Below, piece by piece: positions 10,901-22,839 of a stretch of 64,000 bases of DNA (position 1 is the stretch's first letter; each line of letters starts with the position of its first letter). The position numbers and the translations under genes were made by a program. Location of the stretch: the NCBI GenBank assembly GCA_033782935.1, contig JAWQEG010000369.1:439501-503500 (forward strand), in the 5' to 3' direction. The notes below the pieces were generated by a model, which was given only the letters and a program-made list of their open reading frames with translations, did not search any database and was not told the DNA's origin. This stretch comes from Petrolisthes cinctipes. Its lineage: Eukaryota; Arthropoda; Malacostraca; Decapoda; Porcellanidae.

Positions 10901-13900
10901 ACAGATTACTTCTGGGACCCAAAAATATCGAATTTTCGGGGGTTTTGTGCCTGAATTTGAGATATAGACGGGTATAGAAGATGCATACACATATTGACTT
11001 TTTCCACCTAAAATATCGATTTTGAGCATGTTTTGGGTCTGTATCTTGAAAACATTCTAGCAAAAAGTAGGCATGTACAAATCGCTTTGGGGACCCAAAA
11101 ATATCCAATTTTCGAGTGTTTTGAGCTTGAATTTAAGATATAAACGGGTACAGAAGATGCATGCACATATCGACTTTTGGCACCCAAAATATTAATTTTT
11201 AGCATGTTTTGGGCCTATATTTTGAAAATATTCTAGCACTGAGTATGCATGTACAGATCGCTTCTGCGACTAAAAAATATCGAATTTTCAGGTGTTTTGA
11301 GCCTGAATTTGGTATATAAACGGGTACAGAAGATGCATTCACATATCGACTTTTTGCACCTGAAATATCGATTTTGAGCATGTTTTGGGTCTGTATCTTG
11401 AAAACATACTAGCAAGGAGTAGGCATGTACAGATTGCTTCTGGGACCCAAAAATATCGAATTTTTGGGTGTTATGAGCCTTAATTTGAGATATAAACAGG
11501 TACAGAAGATGCATGCACATATCGACTTTGGGCACCCAAAATATCGATTTTTAGCATGTTTTGGGCCTCTATTCTGAAAATACTCTAACACGGAGTAGTC
11601 ATGTACAGATCGCTTCTGGGACACAAAAATATCCAATTTTCGAGTGTTTTGAGCCTGAATTTAAGATATAAACGGGTACAGAAGATGCATGCACATATCG
11701 ACTTTAGACACTTAAAAAATCGATTTTTAGCATGTTTTGGACCTATATTTTGAAAATATTCTAGCACTGAGAAGGCATGTACAGATTACTTCTGGGACCC
11801 AAAAATATCGAATTTTCGGGGGTTTTGTGCCTGAATTTGAGATATAGACGGGTATAGAAGATGCATACACATATTGACTTTGGGCACCTAAATTATCGAT
11901 TATCAGCATGTTTTAGGCCTTTATTTTGAAAATACTCTAACACAGAGTAGGCATGTACAGGTCGCTTCTGGGACCCAAAAATATCGAATTTTCGGGTGTT
12001 TTGAGCCTGAATTTGAGATATAAACGATTACAGAAGATTCATGAACATATCAACTTGAGACACTTAAAATATCGATTTATATCATGTTTTGAGCCTATAT
12101 TTTGAAAACATTCCAGCACTGAGTAGGCATGTACAGATCGCTTCTGGGAACGAAAAATTTTGAATTTTCGGGTGTTTTGAGCCTGAATTTGAGATATAAA
12201 CGGGTACAGAAGATGCATGCACATATCGACTTTGGGCACCCAAAATATCGATTTTTAACACGTTTTGGGCCTATATTTAGAAAATATTCTAGCACTGAGT
12301 AGGCATGTACAGATCGTTTCTGGGACCCAAAAATAATGAATTTTCGGGTGTTTTGAGCCTGAATTTGGGATATAAACGGATACAGAAGATGCATACACAT
12401 ATCGACTTTGTGCACCTAAAATATCGATTTTCAGCATGTTTTGTTCCTGTATTTTGAAAATACTCTGACAGGGAGTAGGCATGTACAGATCGCTTCTGGG
12501 ATTCAAAAATATCGAATTTTCGGGTGTTTTGAGCCTGAATTTTAAATATAAACGGGTACAGAAGATGCATGAACATATCGACTTGAGACACTTAAAATAT
12601 CGATTTTTTAATGTTTTGGGCCTATATTTTGAAAATATTCCAGCACTGAGTAGGCATGTACAGATCGCTTCAGGGAACGATAAATTTTGAATATTCGGAT
12701 GTTTTGAGCCTGAAATTGAGATATAGACGGGTATAGAATATGCATACACATATTGACTTTGGGCACCTAAATTATCGATTTTTAGCATGTTTTGGGCGTT
12801 TTTTTTTTTAAATACTCTAACACAGAGTAGGCATGTACAGATCGCTTCTGGGACCCAAAAATATCGAATTTTCGGGTGTTTTGAGCCTGAATTTGAGATA
12901 TAAACGGGTACCGAAGATGCATGCACATATCGACTTTGGACACCTAAAATATCGATTTTTAGCATGTTTTGAGCCTATATTTTGAAAACATTCCAGCACT
13001 GAGTAGGCATGTACAGATCGCTTCAGGGACCCAAAAATATTGAATTTTCGGGTGTTTGAACCTGAATTTGATATATAAACGGGTACTGAAGATGCATGCA
13101 CATATCGACTTTTTGCACCTGAAATATCGATTTTGAGCATGTTTTGGGTCTGTATCTTGAAAACATACTAGCAAGGAGTAGGCATGTACAGATTGCTTCT
13201 GGGACCCAAAAATATTGAATTTTTGGGTGTTATGAGCCTAAATTTGAGATATAAACAGGTACAGAAGATGCATGCACATATCGACTTTGTGCACCTAAAA
13301 TATCGATTTTTAGCATGTTTTGGGCTTGTATTCTGAAAATACTCTAACACGGAGTAGTCATGTACAGATCGCTTCTGGGACACAAAAATATCCAATTTTC
13401 GAGTGTTTTGAGCCTGAATTTAAGATATAAACGGATACAGAAGATGCATGCACATATCGACTTTTGGCAACCAAAATATCGATTTTTAGCATGTTTTGGG
13501 CCTATATTTTGAAAATATTCTAGCACTGAGTAGGCATGTACAGAACGCTTCTGCGAACAAAATTTTTTTGAATTTTGGGTATTTTGAGCCTGAATTTGAG
13601 ATATAAACGGGTACAGAAGATGCATGCACATATCGACTTTAGACACTTAAAAAATCGATTTTTAGCATGTTTTGGACCTATATTTTGAAAATATTCTAGC
13701 ACTGACCAGGCATGAACAGATTACTTCTGGAACCCAAAAATATCGAATTTTCGGGGGTTTTGAGCCTCAATTTGAGATATAGACGGGTATAGAAGATGCA
13801 TACACATATTGACTTTGGGCACCTAAATTATCGATTTTCAGCATATTTTTGGGCCTTTATTTTGAAAATACTCTAACACAGAGTAGGCATGTACAGATCA

Positions 13901-13941
13901 CTTCTGGGACCCAAAAATATCAAATTTTCGGGTGTTTTGAG
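7983..13941 (+). repeat. Mixed monomer field with 5-, 9- and 14-monomer echoes
   Basis: About 34 monomers without a single clean large duplication. Short matched stretches recur at whole-monomer spacing. The ATGTTTTTGAGCC variant occurs at about 8,739 and 10,323 (1,584 bp, 9 monomers). CTTCTGCGACTAAAAAA occurs at about 9,677 and 11,261 (1,584 bp). GAATTTTAAATATAAAC occurs at about 8,137 and 10,602 (2,465 bp, 14 monomers). GGGGTTTTGTGCCTG occurs at about 10,940 and 11,820 (880 bp, 5 monomers). The pattern fits repeated unequal exchange followed by mutation. Confidence 0.8.
12799..12809 (+). repeat. T11 homopolymer in a monomer tail
   Basis: The tail normally reads GGGCCTTTATTTTGAAAATAC. Here it reads GGGCG followed by eleven T and then AAATACTC. 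It is a local mononucleotide run within an otherwise ordinary monomer. It could be replication slippage or a sequencing/assembly error. Confidence 0.8.
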
Positions 13942-14258
13942 CCTGAATTTGAGATATAAACGGGTACAGAAGATGCATGCACATATCGACTTTAGACACC
14001 TAAAAAATCGATTTTTAGAATGTTTTGGGCCCATATTTTGAAAATAATCTTGGACTGAGTAGGCATGTACAGATCGCTTCTGCGACCAAAAAATATCGAA
14101 TTTTTCTGTGTTTTGAGCCTGAATTTGGGAAATAAACGGGTACAGAAGATGCATACACATATTGACTTTGGGCACCTAAAATATCGATTTTCAGCATGTT
14201 TTGGGCCTGTATTTTGAAAATACTCTAACACGGAGTAGGCATGTACAGATCGCTTCTG
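13942..14258 (+). repeat. 12-monomer-spaced duplicate segment, copy 1
   Basis: 317 bp that match 16,008-16,324 at an offset of 2,066 bp, with no difference seen by eye. Shared rare markers are TTTTTAGAATGTTTTGGGCC, TAATCTTGGACTGAG, CGAATTTTTCTGTG and TTTGGGAAATAAAC. The offset equals 12 monomers (2,112) minus 46 bp. The shortfall is explained almost entirely by the truncated monomer at 16,000. Confidence 0.88.
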
Positions 14259-15999
14259 GTACCCAAAAATATCAAATTTTCGGGTGTTTTGAGCCTGAAT
14301 TTGAGATATAAACGGGTACAGAAGATGCATGCACATATCGACTTTGGGCACCCAAAGTATCGATTTTTAGCACGTTTTGGGCCTATATTTTGAAAATATT
14401 CTAGCACTAAGTAGGCATATACAGATCGCTTCTGGGACCCAAAAATATTGAATTTTCGGGTGTTTTGAGCCTGAATTTGAGATATAAACGGGTACAGAAG
14501 ATGCATGCACATATCGACTTCTTGCACCTAAAATATCGATTTTCTGCATGTTTTGGGCCTGTATTTTGAAAATACTCTAACAGGGAGTAAGCATGTACAG
14601 ATCGCTTCTGGGGCCCAAAAATATCGAATTTTCGGGTGTTTTGAGCTTGAATTTGTGATATAAACGGGTACAGAAGATGCATGAACATATCGACTTTAGA
14701 CCCTTAAAATATCGATTTTTATCATGTTTTGAGCCTATATTTTGAAAACATTCCAGCACTGAGTAGGCATGTACAGATCGGTCCTGGGAACGAAAAATAT
14801 TGAATTTTCGGGTGTTTTGAGCCTGAATTTGAGATATAAACGGATACTAAAGATGCATGGACATATCGACTTCTTGCACCTAAAATATCGATTTTGAGCA
14901 TGTTTTTGGTCTGTATCTTGAATACATTCTAGCAAGGAGTTGGCGTGTACAGATCGCTTCTGGGACCCAAAAATATCTAATTTTCGGGGGTTTTGAGCCT
15001 GAATTTTAAATATAAACGGGTACAGAAGATGCATGAACATATTGACTTTAGACACTTAAAATATCGATTTTTTAATGTTTTGGGCCTATATTTTGAAAAC
15101 ATTCCAGCACTGAGTAGGCATGTACAGATCGCTTCAGGGAACGAAAATATTTGAATTTTCGGGTGTTTTGAGCCTGATTTTGAGATATAAACGGGTACAG
15201 TAGATGCATGCACATATCGACTTTGGGCACCTAAATTATCGATTTTTAGCATGTTTTGGGCCTTTATTTTGAAAATACTCTAACACAGAGTAGGCATGTA
15301 CAGATCGCTTCTGGGACCCAAAAATATCGAATTTTCGGGTGTTTTGAGCCTGAATTTGAGATATAAACGGGTACAGAAGATGCATGCACATATCGACTTT
15401 GGGCACCCAAAGTATCGATTTTTAGAACGTTTTGGGCCTATATTTTGAAAATATTTTAGCACTAACTAGGCATGTACAGATCGCTTCTGTGACCCAAAAA
15501 TATCGAATTTTCGGGTGTTTTGAGCCTGAATTTGGGATATAAACAGATACAGAAGATGCATACACATATCGACTTTGTGCACCTAAAATATCGATTTTCA
15601 GCATGTTTTGGGTCTGTATTTTGAAAATGCTCTAACAGGGAGTAGGCATGTACAGATCGCTTCTGGGACCCAAAAATATCGAATTTTCGGGTGTTTTGTG
15701 CCTGAATTTGTGATATAAACGGCTACAGAAGATGCATGAACATAACGACTTTAGACACTTAAAATATCGATTTTTATCATGTTTTGAGCCTATATTTTGA
15801 AAACATTCCAGCACTGAGTAGGCATGTACAGATCGCTTCTGGGAACGAAAAATATTGAATTTTCGGGTGTTTTGAGCCTGAATTTGAGATATAAACGGGT
15901 ACAGAAGATGCATGCACATATCGACTTCTTGCACCTAAAATATCGATTTTGAGCATGTTTTGGGTCTGTATCTTGAATACATTCTAGCAAGGAGTAAGC
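14259..15999 (+). repeat. Ordinary monomers between the 12-monomer-spaced copies
   Basis: About ten mixed-subfamily monomers with no gene or unique sequence. A related pair of stretches lies near 14,700-14,950 and 15,760-16,000. Both end in the rare TCTTGAATACATTCTAGCAA tail followed by a GCGTGTACAG start. Confidence 0.8.
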
Positions 16000-16130
16000 G
16001 TGTACAGCCTGAATTTGAGATATAAACGGGTACAGAAGATGCATGCACATATCGACTTTAGACACCTAAAAAATCGATTTTTAGAATGTTTTGGGCCCAT
16101 ATTTTGAAAATAATCTTGGACTGAGTAGGC
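16000..16130 (+). repeat. Truncated 131-bp monomer at a recombination junction
   Basis: Monomer position 8 (…TGTACAG, ending 16,007) is joined directly to about position 54 (CCTGAATTTGAG, from 16,008), losing about 45 bp. The right side of the join is exactly where identity to 13,942 begins. This is therefore a duplication breakpoint where two monomers were joined out of register, rather than a simple internal deletion. The two partners share only AG at the join. It is the only large out-of-register junction I found in the window. Confidence 0.85.
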
Positions 16131-16324
16131 ATGTACAGATCGCTTCTGCGACCAAAAAATATCGAATTTTTCTGTGTTTTGAGCCTGAATTTGGGAAATA
16201 AACGGGTACAGAAGATGCATACACATATTGACTTTGGGCACCTAAAATATCGATTTTCAGCATGTTTTGGGCCTGTATTTTGAAAATACTCTAACACGGA
16301 GTAGGCATGTACAGATCGCTTCTG
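16008..16324 (+). repeat. 12-monomer-spaced duplicate segment, copy 2
   Basis: This is the second copy of the 13,942-14,258 segment. Its left end is the truncated-monomer junction at 16,007/16,008. Its right end is where CTTCTGGGACTC here faces CTTCTGGTACCC in copy 1. Confidence 0.88.
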
Positions 16325-17209
16325 GGACTCAAAAATATCGAATTTTCGGGTGTTTTGAGCCTGAATTTGAGATATAAACGGGTACAGAACATGCATGCAG
16401 ATACCGACTTTTGCACCTAAAATATCTATTTTTATCATTTTTTGGGCCTATATTTTGAAAATATTATAGCACTAAGTAGACATGTTCATATTGCTTCTGG
16501 GACCCAAAAACATCGTATTTCCGGGTGTTTTGAGCCTGAAATTGAGATATAAAAGGGTACAGAAGATGCATACACATATTGACTTTGGGCACCTAAAATA
16601 TCGATTTTCAGCATGTTTTGGGCCTGCATTTTGAAAATACTCTAACACAGAGTAGGCATGTACAGATCGCTTCTGAGACCCAAAAATATCGAATTTTCGG
16701 GTGTTTTGAGCCTGAATTTGAGATATAAACGGGTACAGAAGATGCATGCACATATTGACTTTGGGCACCCAAAGTATCGATTTTTAGAACGTTTTGGGCC
16801 TATATTTTGAAAACGTTCTAGCACTAAGTAGGCATGTACAGATCGCTTCTGGGACCCAAAAATATCGAATTTTCGGAGGTTTTGAGCCTGAATTTGGGAT
16901 ATAAACAGATATAGAAGATGCATACACATATCGACTTTGTGCACCTAAAATATCGATTTTCAGCATGTTTTGGGCCTGTATTTTGAAAATACTCTAACAG
17001 GGAGTAGGCATGTACAGATCGCTTCTGGGACCCAAAAATATCGAATTTTCGGGTGTTTTGAGCCTACATTTGGGATATAAACGGGTACAGAAGATGCTTG
17101 AACATATCGACTTTAGACTCTTAAAATATCGATTTTTATCATGTTTTGAGCCTATATTTTGAAAACACTCCAGCACTGAGGAGGCATGTACAGATTACTT
17201 CTGGGACCC
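16325..17209 (+). repeat. Ordinary monomers
   Basis: About five mixed-subfamily monomers, including the TAGACATGTTCATATTGCTT start variant at about 16,478. No gene or foreign sequence is seen. Confidence 0.8.
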
Positions 17210-18794
17210 AAAAATATTGAATTTTCGGGTGTTTTGAGCCTGAATATGAGATATAAACGGGTACTGAAGATGCATGCACATATCGATTTCTTGCACCTAA
17301 AATATCGATTTTGAGCATGTTTTGGGTCTGTATCTTGAATACATTCTAGCAAGAAGTAGGCGTGTACAGATCGCTTCTGGGACCCAAAAATATCGAATTT
17401 TCGGGTGTTTTGAGCCTGAATTTGAGATATAAACGGGTACTGAAGATGCATGCACATATCGACTTTGGGCACCCAAAATATTGATTTTTAGCATGTTTTG
17501 GGCCCATATTTTGAAAATATTCAAGCACTGAGTAGGCATGTACAGATCGCTTCTGGAGCACAAAAATCTCCCATTTTCGAGTGTTTTGAGCCTGAATTTA
17601 AGATATAAACGGGTACAGAAGATGCATGCACATATCGACTTTTGGCACCCAAAATATTGATTTTTAGCATGTTTTGGGCCCATATTTTGAAAATATTCTT
17701 GCACTGAGTAGGCATGTACAGATCGCTTCTGCGACCAAAAAATATCGAATTTTTCTGTGTTTTGAGCCTGAATTTGGGAAATAAACGGGTACAGAAGATG
17801 CATACACATATTGACTTTGGGCACCTAAAATATCGATTTTCAGCATGTTTTGGGCCTGTATTTTGAAAATACTCTAACACGGAGTAGGCATGTACAGATC
17901 GCTTCTGGGACCAAAAAATATCGAATTTTCAGGGTGTTTTGAGCCTGAATTTGAGATATAAACGGGTACAGAAGATGCATGCAGATATCGACTTTTGCAC
18001 CTAAAATATCGATTTTTAGCATGTTTTGGGCCTATATTTTGAAAATATTATAGCACTAAGTAGACATGTTCATATTGCTTCTGGGACCCAAAAATATCGA
18101 ATTTCAGGGTGTTTTGAGCCTGAATTTGAGATATAAAAGGGTACAGAAGATGCATACACATATTGACTTTGGGCACCTAAAATATCGATTTTCTGCATGT
18201 TTTGGGCCTGCATTTTGAAAATACTCTAACACAGAGTAGGCATGTACAGATCGCTTCTGGGACCCAAAAATATCGAATTTTCGGGTGTTTTGAGCCTGAA
18301 TTTGAGATATAAACGGGTACAGAAGAAGCATGCACATATCGACTTTAGACACCTAAAATATCGATTTTTAGCATGTTTTGAGACTATATTTTGAAAACAT
18401 TCTAGCACTGAGTAGGCATGCACAGATCGCTTCTGGGACCCAAAAATATTGAATTTTCGTGTGTTTTGGGCCTGAATTTGAAATATAAACGGGTACTGAA
18501 GATGCATGCACATATCGACTTTTTGCACCTAAAATATCGATTTTGAGCATGTTTTGGGTCTGTATCTTGAAAACATTCTAGCAAAGAGTAGTCATGTACA
18601 AATCGCTTCTGGGACCCAAAAATATCGAATTTTCGGGTGTTTTGAGCCTGAATTTGAGATATAAACGGGTACAGAAGATACATGAACATATCGACTTTAG
18701 ACACTTAAAATATCGATCTTTATCATGTTTTTGAGCCTATATTTTGAAAACATTTCAGCACTGAGTAGGCATGTATAGATCGCTTCTGGGAACG
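17210..18794 (+). repeat. 9-monomer tandem duplication, copy 1 (1,585 bp)
   Basis: This block is directly followed by a second copy at 18,795-20,379, offset 1,585 bp (9 x 176 plus 1). Distinctive shared markers are CCTGAATATGAG, CTTCTGGAGCACAAAAATC, CTTGCACTGAG, CGAATTTTTCTGTG, GCAGATATCGAC and GAAGAAGCATGC. The left edge is set where ACCCAAAAA here faces AACGAAAAA in copy 2. The only difference noticed is TCAGGGTG (about 17,930) against TCAGCGTG (about 19,515), implying a very recent duplication. Confidence 0.93.
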
Positions 18795-20379
18795 AAAAAT
18801 ATTGAATTTTCGGGTGTTTTGAGCCTGAATATGAGATATAAACGGGTACTGAAGATGCATGCACATATCGATTTCTTGCACCTAAAATATCGATTTTGAG
18901 CATGTTTTGGGTCTGTATCTTGAATACATTCTAGCAAGAAGTAGGCGTGTACAGATCGCTTCTGGGACCCAAAAATATCGAATTTTCGGGTGTTTTGAGC
19001 CTGAATTTGAGATATAAACGGGTACTGAAGATGCATGCACATATCGACTTTGGGCACCCAAAATATTGATTTTTAGCATGTTTTGGGCCCATATTTTGAA
19101 AATATTCAAGCACTGAGTAGGCATGTACAGATCGCTTCTGGAGCACAAAAATCTCCCATTTTCGAGTGTTTTGAGCCTGAATTTAAGATATAAACGGGTA
19201 CAGAAGATGCATGCACATATCGACTTTTGGCACCCAAAATATTGATTTTTAGCATGTTTTGGGCCCATATTTTGAAAATATTCTTGCACTGAGTAGGCAT
19301 GTACAGATCGCTTCTGCGACCAAAAAATATCGAATTTTTCTGTGTTTTGAGCCTGAATTTGGGAAATAAACGGGTACAGAAGATGCATACACATATTGAC
19401 TTTGGGCACCTAAAATATCGATTTTCAGCATGTTTTGGGCCTGTATTTTGAAAATACTCTAACACGGAGTAGGCATGTACAGATCGCTTCTGGGACCAAA
19501 AAATATCGAATTTTCAGCGTGTTTTGAGCCTGAATTTGAGATATAAACGGGTACAGAAGATGCATGCAGATATCGACTTTTGCACCTAAAATATCGATTT
19601 TTAGCATGTTTTGGGCCTATATTTTGAAAATATTATAGCACTAAGTAGACATGTTCATATTGCTTCTGGGACCCAAAAATATCGAATTTCAGGGTGTTTT
19701 GAGCCTGAATTTGAGATATAAAAGGGTACAGAAGATGCATACACATATTGACTTTGGGCACCTAAAATATCGATTTTCTGCATGTTTTGGGCCTGCATTT
19801 TGAAAATACTCTAACACAGAGTAGGCATGTACAGATCGCTTCTGGGACCCAAAAATATCGAATTTTCGGGTGTTTTGAGCCTGAATTTGAGATATAAACG
19901 GGTACAGAAGAAGCATGCACATATCGACTTTAGACACCTAAAATATCGATTTTTAGCATGTTTTGAGACTATATTTTGAAAACATTCTAGCACTGAGTAG
20001 GCATGCACAGATCGCTTCTGGGACCCAAAAATATTGAATTTTCGTGTGTTTTGGGCCTGAATTTGAAATATAAACGGGTACTGAAGATGCATGCACATAT
20101 CGACTTTTTGCACCTAAAATATCGATTTTGAGCATGTTTTGGGTCTGTATCTTGAAAACATTCTAGCAAAGAGTAGTCATGTACAAATCGCTTCTGGGAC
20201 CCAAAAATATCGAATTTTCGGGTGTTTTGAGCCTGAATTTGAGATATAAACGGGTACAGAAGATACATGAACATATCGACTTTAGACACTTAAAATATCG
20301 ATCTTTATCATGTTTTTGAGCCTATATTTTGAAAACATTTCAGCACTGAGTAGGCATGTATAGATCGCTTCTGGGAACG
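18795..20379 (+). repeat. 9-monomer tandem duplication, copy 2
   Basis: This is the adjacent second copy of 17,210-18,794. Similarity runs on to about 20,407, where GAGTCTGAATTTG replaces GAGCCTGAATATG. The junction between the copies lies inside a monomer, but the register is kept, as expected from unequal crossing-over between aligned monomers. Confidence 0.93.
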
Positions 20380-20985
20380 AAAAATATTGAATTTTCGGGT
20401 GTTTTGAGTCTGAATTTGAGATATAAACCGGTTATTGAAGATGCATGCACATATCGACTTCTTGCACCTAAAATATCGATTTTCAGCATGTTTCGGGCCT
20501 GTATCTTGAAAATACTCTAACAGAGAGTAGGCATGTACAGATCGCTTCTGGGACCCAAAAATATCGAATTTTCGGGTGTTTTGTGCCTGAATTTGAGATA
20601 TAAACGGGTACAGAAGATGCATACACATATCGACTTTAGACACTTAAAATATCGAGTTTTATCATGTTTTGAGCCTATATTTTGAAAACAGTCCAGCACT
20701 GAGTAGGCATGCACAGATCGCTTCTGGGAACGGAATTTTTTGAATTTTCGGGTGGTTTGAGCCTGAATTTGAGATATTAACGGGTACAGAAGATGCATGC
20801 ACATATCGACTTTAGACACCTAATAAATCGATTTTAGCATGTTTTGGACCTATATTTTGAAAATATTCTAGCACTGAGTAGGCATGTACAGATTACTTCT
20901 GGGACCCAAAAATATTGAATTTTCGGGTGTTTTGAGCCTGAATTTGAGATATAAACGGGTACTGTAGATGAATGCACATATCGAA

Positions 20986-21513
20986 TTTTTGCACCTAAAA
21001 TATCGATTTTGAGCATGTTTTGGGTCTGTATCTTGAAAACATTCTAGCAAAGAGTAGGCATGTACAAATCGCTTCTGAGACCCAAAAATATCGAATTTTC
21101 GGGTGTTTTGAGCCTGAATTTGAGATATAAACAGGTACAGAAGAAACATGAACATATCGACTTTAGACACTTAAAATATCTATTTTTATCATGTTTTTGA
21201 GCCTATATTTTGAAAACATTCCAGCACTGAGTAGGCATGTACAGATTGCTTCTGGGAACGAAAAATATTGAATTTTCGGGTGTTTTGAGCATGAATTTGA
21301 GATATAAACCGGTATTGAAGATGCATGCACATATCGACTTCTTGCACCTAAAATATCGATTTGATCATGTTTTGGGTCTGTATCTTGAATACATTTTAGC
21401 AAGGAGTAGGCGTGTACAGATCGCTTCTGGGACCCAAAAATATCGAATTTTCGGGTGTTTTGAGCCTGAATTTCGGTTATAAACGGATACAGAAGATGCA
21501 TACACATATCGAC
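20986..21513 (+). repeat. 3-monomer tandem duplication, copy 1 (528 bp)
   Basis: This block matches 21,514 to about 22,041 at an offset of 528-529 bp. Shared markers are TACAAATCGCTTCTGAGACC, the GTTTTTGAGCC form, AAACCGGTATTGAAG, TTTGATCATGTTTT and TTTCGGTTATAAACGG. Several substitutions separate the copies, so this event is older than the 9-mer and 10-mer duplications. Confidence 0.85.
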
Positions 21514-22041
21514 TTTTTGCACCTAAAATATCGATTTTGAGCATGTTTTGGGTCTGTATGTTGAAAACATTCTAGCAAAGAGTAGGCATGTACAAATCGC
21601 TTCTGAGACCCAAAAATATCGAATTTTCGGATGTTTTGAGCCTGAATTTGAGATATCAAAGGGTACAGAAGATACATGAACATATAGACTTTAGACACTT
21701 AAAATATCTATTTTTATCATGTTTTTGAGCCTATATTTTGAAAACATTCCAGCACTGGGTGGGCATGTACAGATCGCTTCTGGGAACGAAAAATATTGAA
21801 TTTTCGGGTGTTTTGAGCCTGAATTTGAGATATAAACCGGTATTGAAGATGCATGCACATATCGACTTCTTGCACCTAAAATATCGATTTTGATCATGTT
21901 TTAGGTCTGTATCTTGAATACATTCTAGCAAGGAGTAGGCGTGTACAGATCGCTTCTGGGACCCAAAAATATCGAATTTTCGGGTGTTTTGAGCCTGAAT
22001 TTCGGTTATAAACGGATACAGAAGATGCATACACATATCGA
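21514..22041 (+). repeat. 3-monomer tandem duplication, copy 2
   Basis: This is the adjacent second copy of 20,986-21,513. It ends where CGACTATGTTCACC replaces CGACTTTTTGCACC. Within it, CACTGGGTGGGCATG at about 21,755 is a private variant. Confidence 0.85.
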
Positions 22042-22839
22042 CTATGTTCACCTAAAATATCGATTTTCAGCATGTTTTGGGCCTGTATTTTGAAAATACC
22101 CTAACAGAGAGTAGGCATGTACAGATCGCTTCTGGGACACAAAAATATCGAATTTTCGGGTGTTTTGAGCCTGAATTTGAGATATAGACGGGTATAGAAG
22201 ATGCATACACATATTGACTTTGGGCACCTAAATTATCGATTTTCAGCATGTTTTGGGCCTTTATTTTGAAAAAACTCTAACACAGGGTAGGCATGTACAG
22301 ATCGCTTCTGGGACCCAAAAATATCGAATTTTCGGGTGTTTTGAGCCTGAATTTGAGATATAAACGGGTACAGAAGATGTATGCACATATCGACTTTGGG
22401 CACCCAAAGTATCGATTTTTAGCACGTTTTGGGCCTATATTTTGAAAATATTCTAGCACTAAGTAGGCATGTACAGATCGCTTCTGGGACCCAAAAAAAT
22501 CGAATTTTCGGGTGTTTTGAGCCTGAATTTGAGATATAAACGGGTACAGAAGATTCATGAACATATCGACTTTAGACACTTAAAATATCGATTCATATCA
22601 TGTTTTGAGCCTATATTTTGAAAACATTCCAGCACTGAGTAGGCATGTAAAGATCGCTTCTGGGAACGAAAATATTTTAATTTTCGGGTGTTTTGAGCCT
22701 TAATTTGAGATATAAACGGGTACAGAAGATGCTTGCATATATCGACTTTAGACACCTACAAAAACGATTTTTAGCATGTTTTGGACCTATATTTTGAAAA
22801 TATTCTAGCACTGAGTAGGCATGTACAGATCTCTTCTGG
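22042..22839 (+). repeat. Ordinary monomers
   Basis: About 4.5 mixed-subfamily monomers between the 3-mer duplication and the 16/17-mer HOR region. No unique sequence is seen. Confidence 0.8.

Noticed and set aside
12255..12965. Longest open frame (236 codons, minus strand)
   Set aside because: It is built of the same repeat peptides in successive phases and owes its length to small indels. Nothing resembles a protein family.
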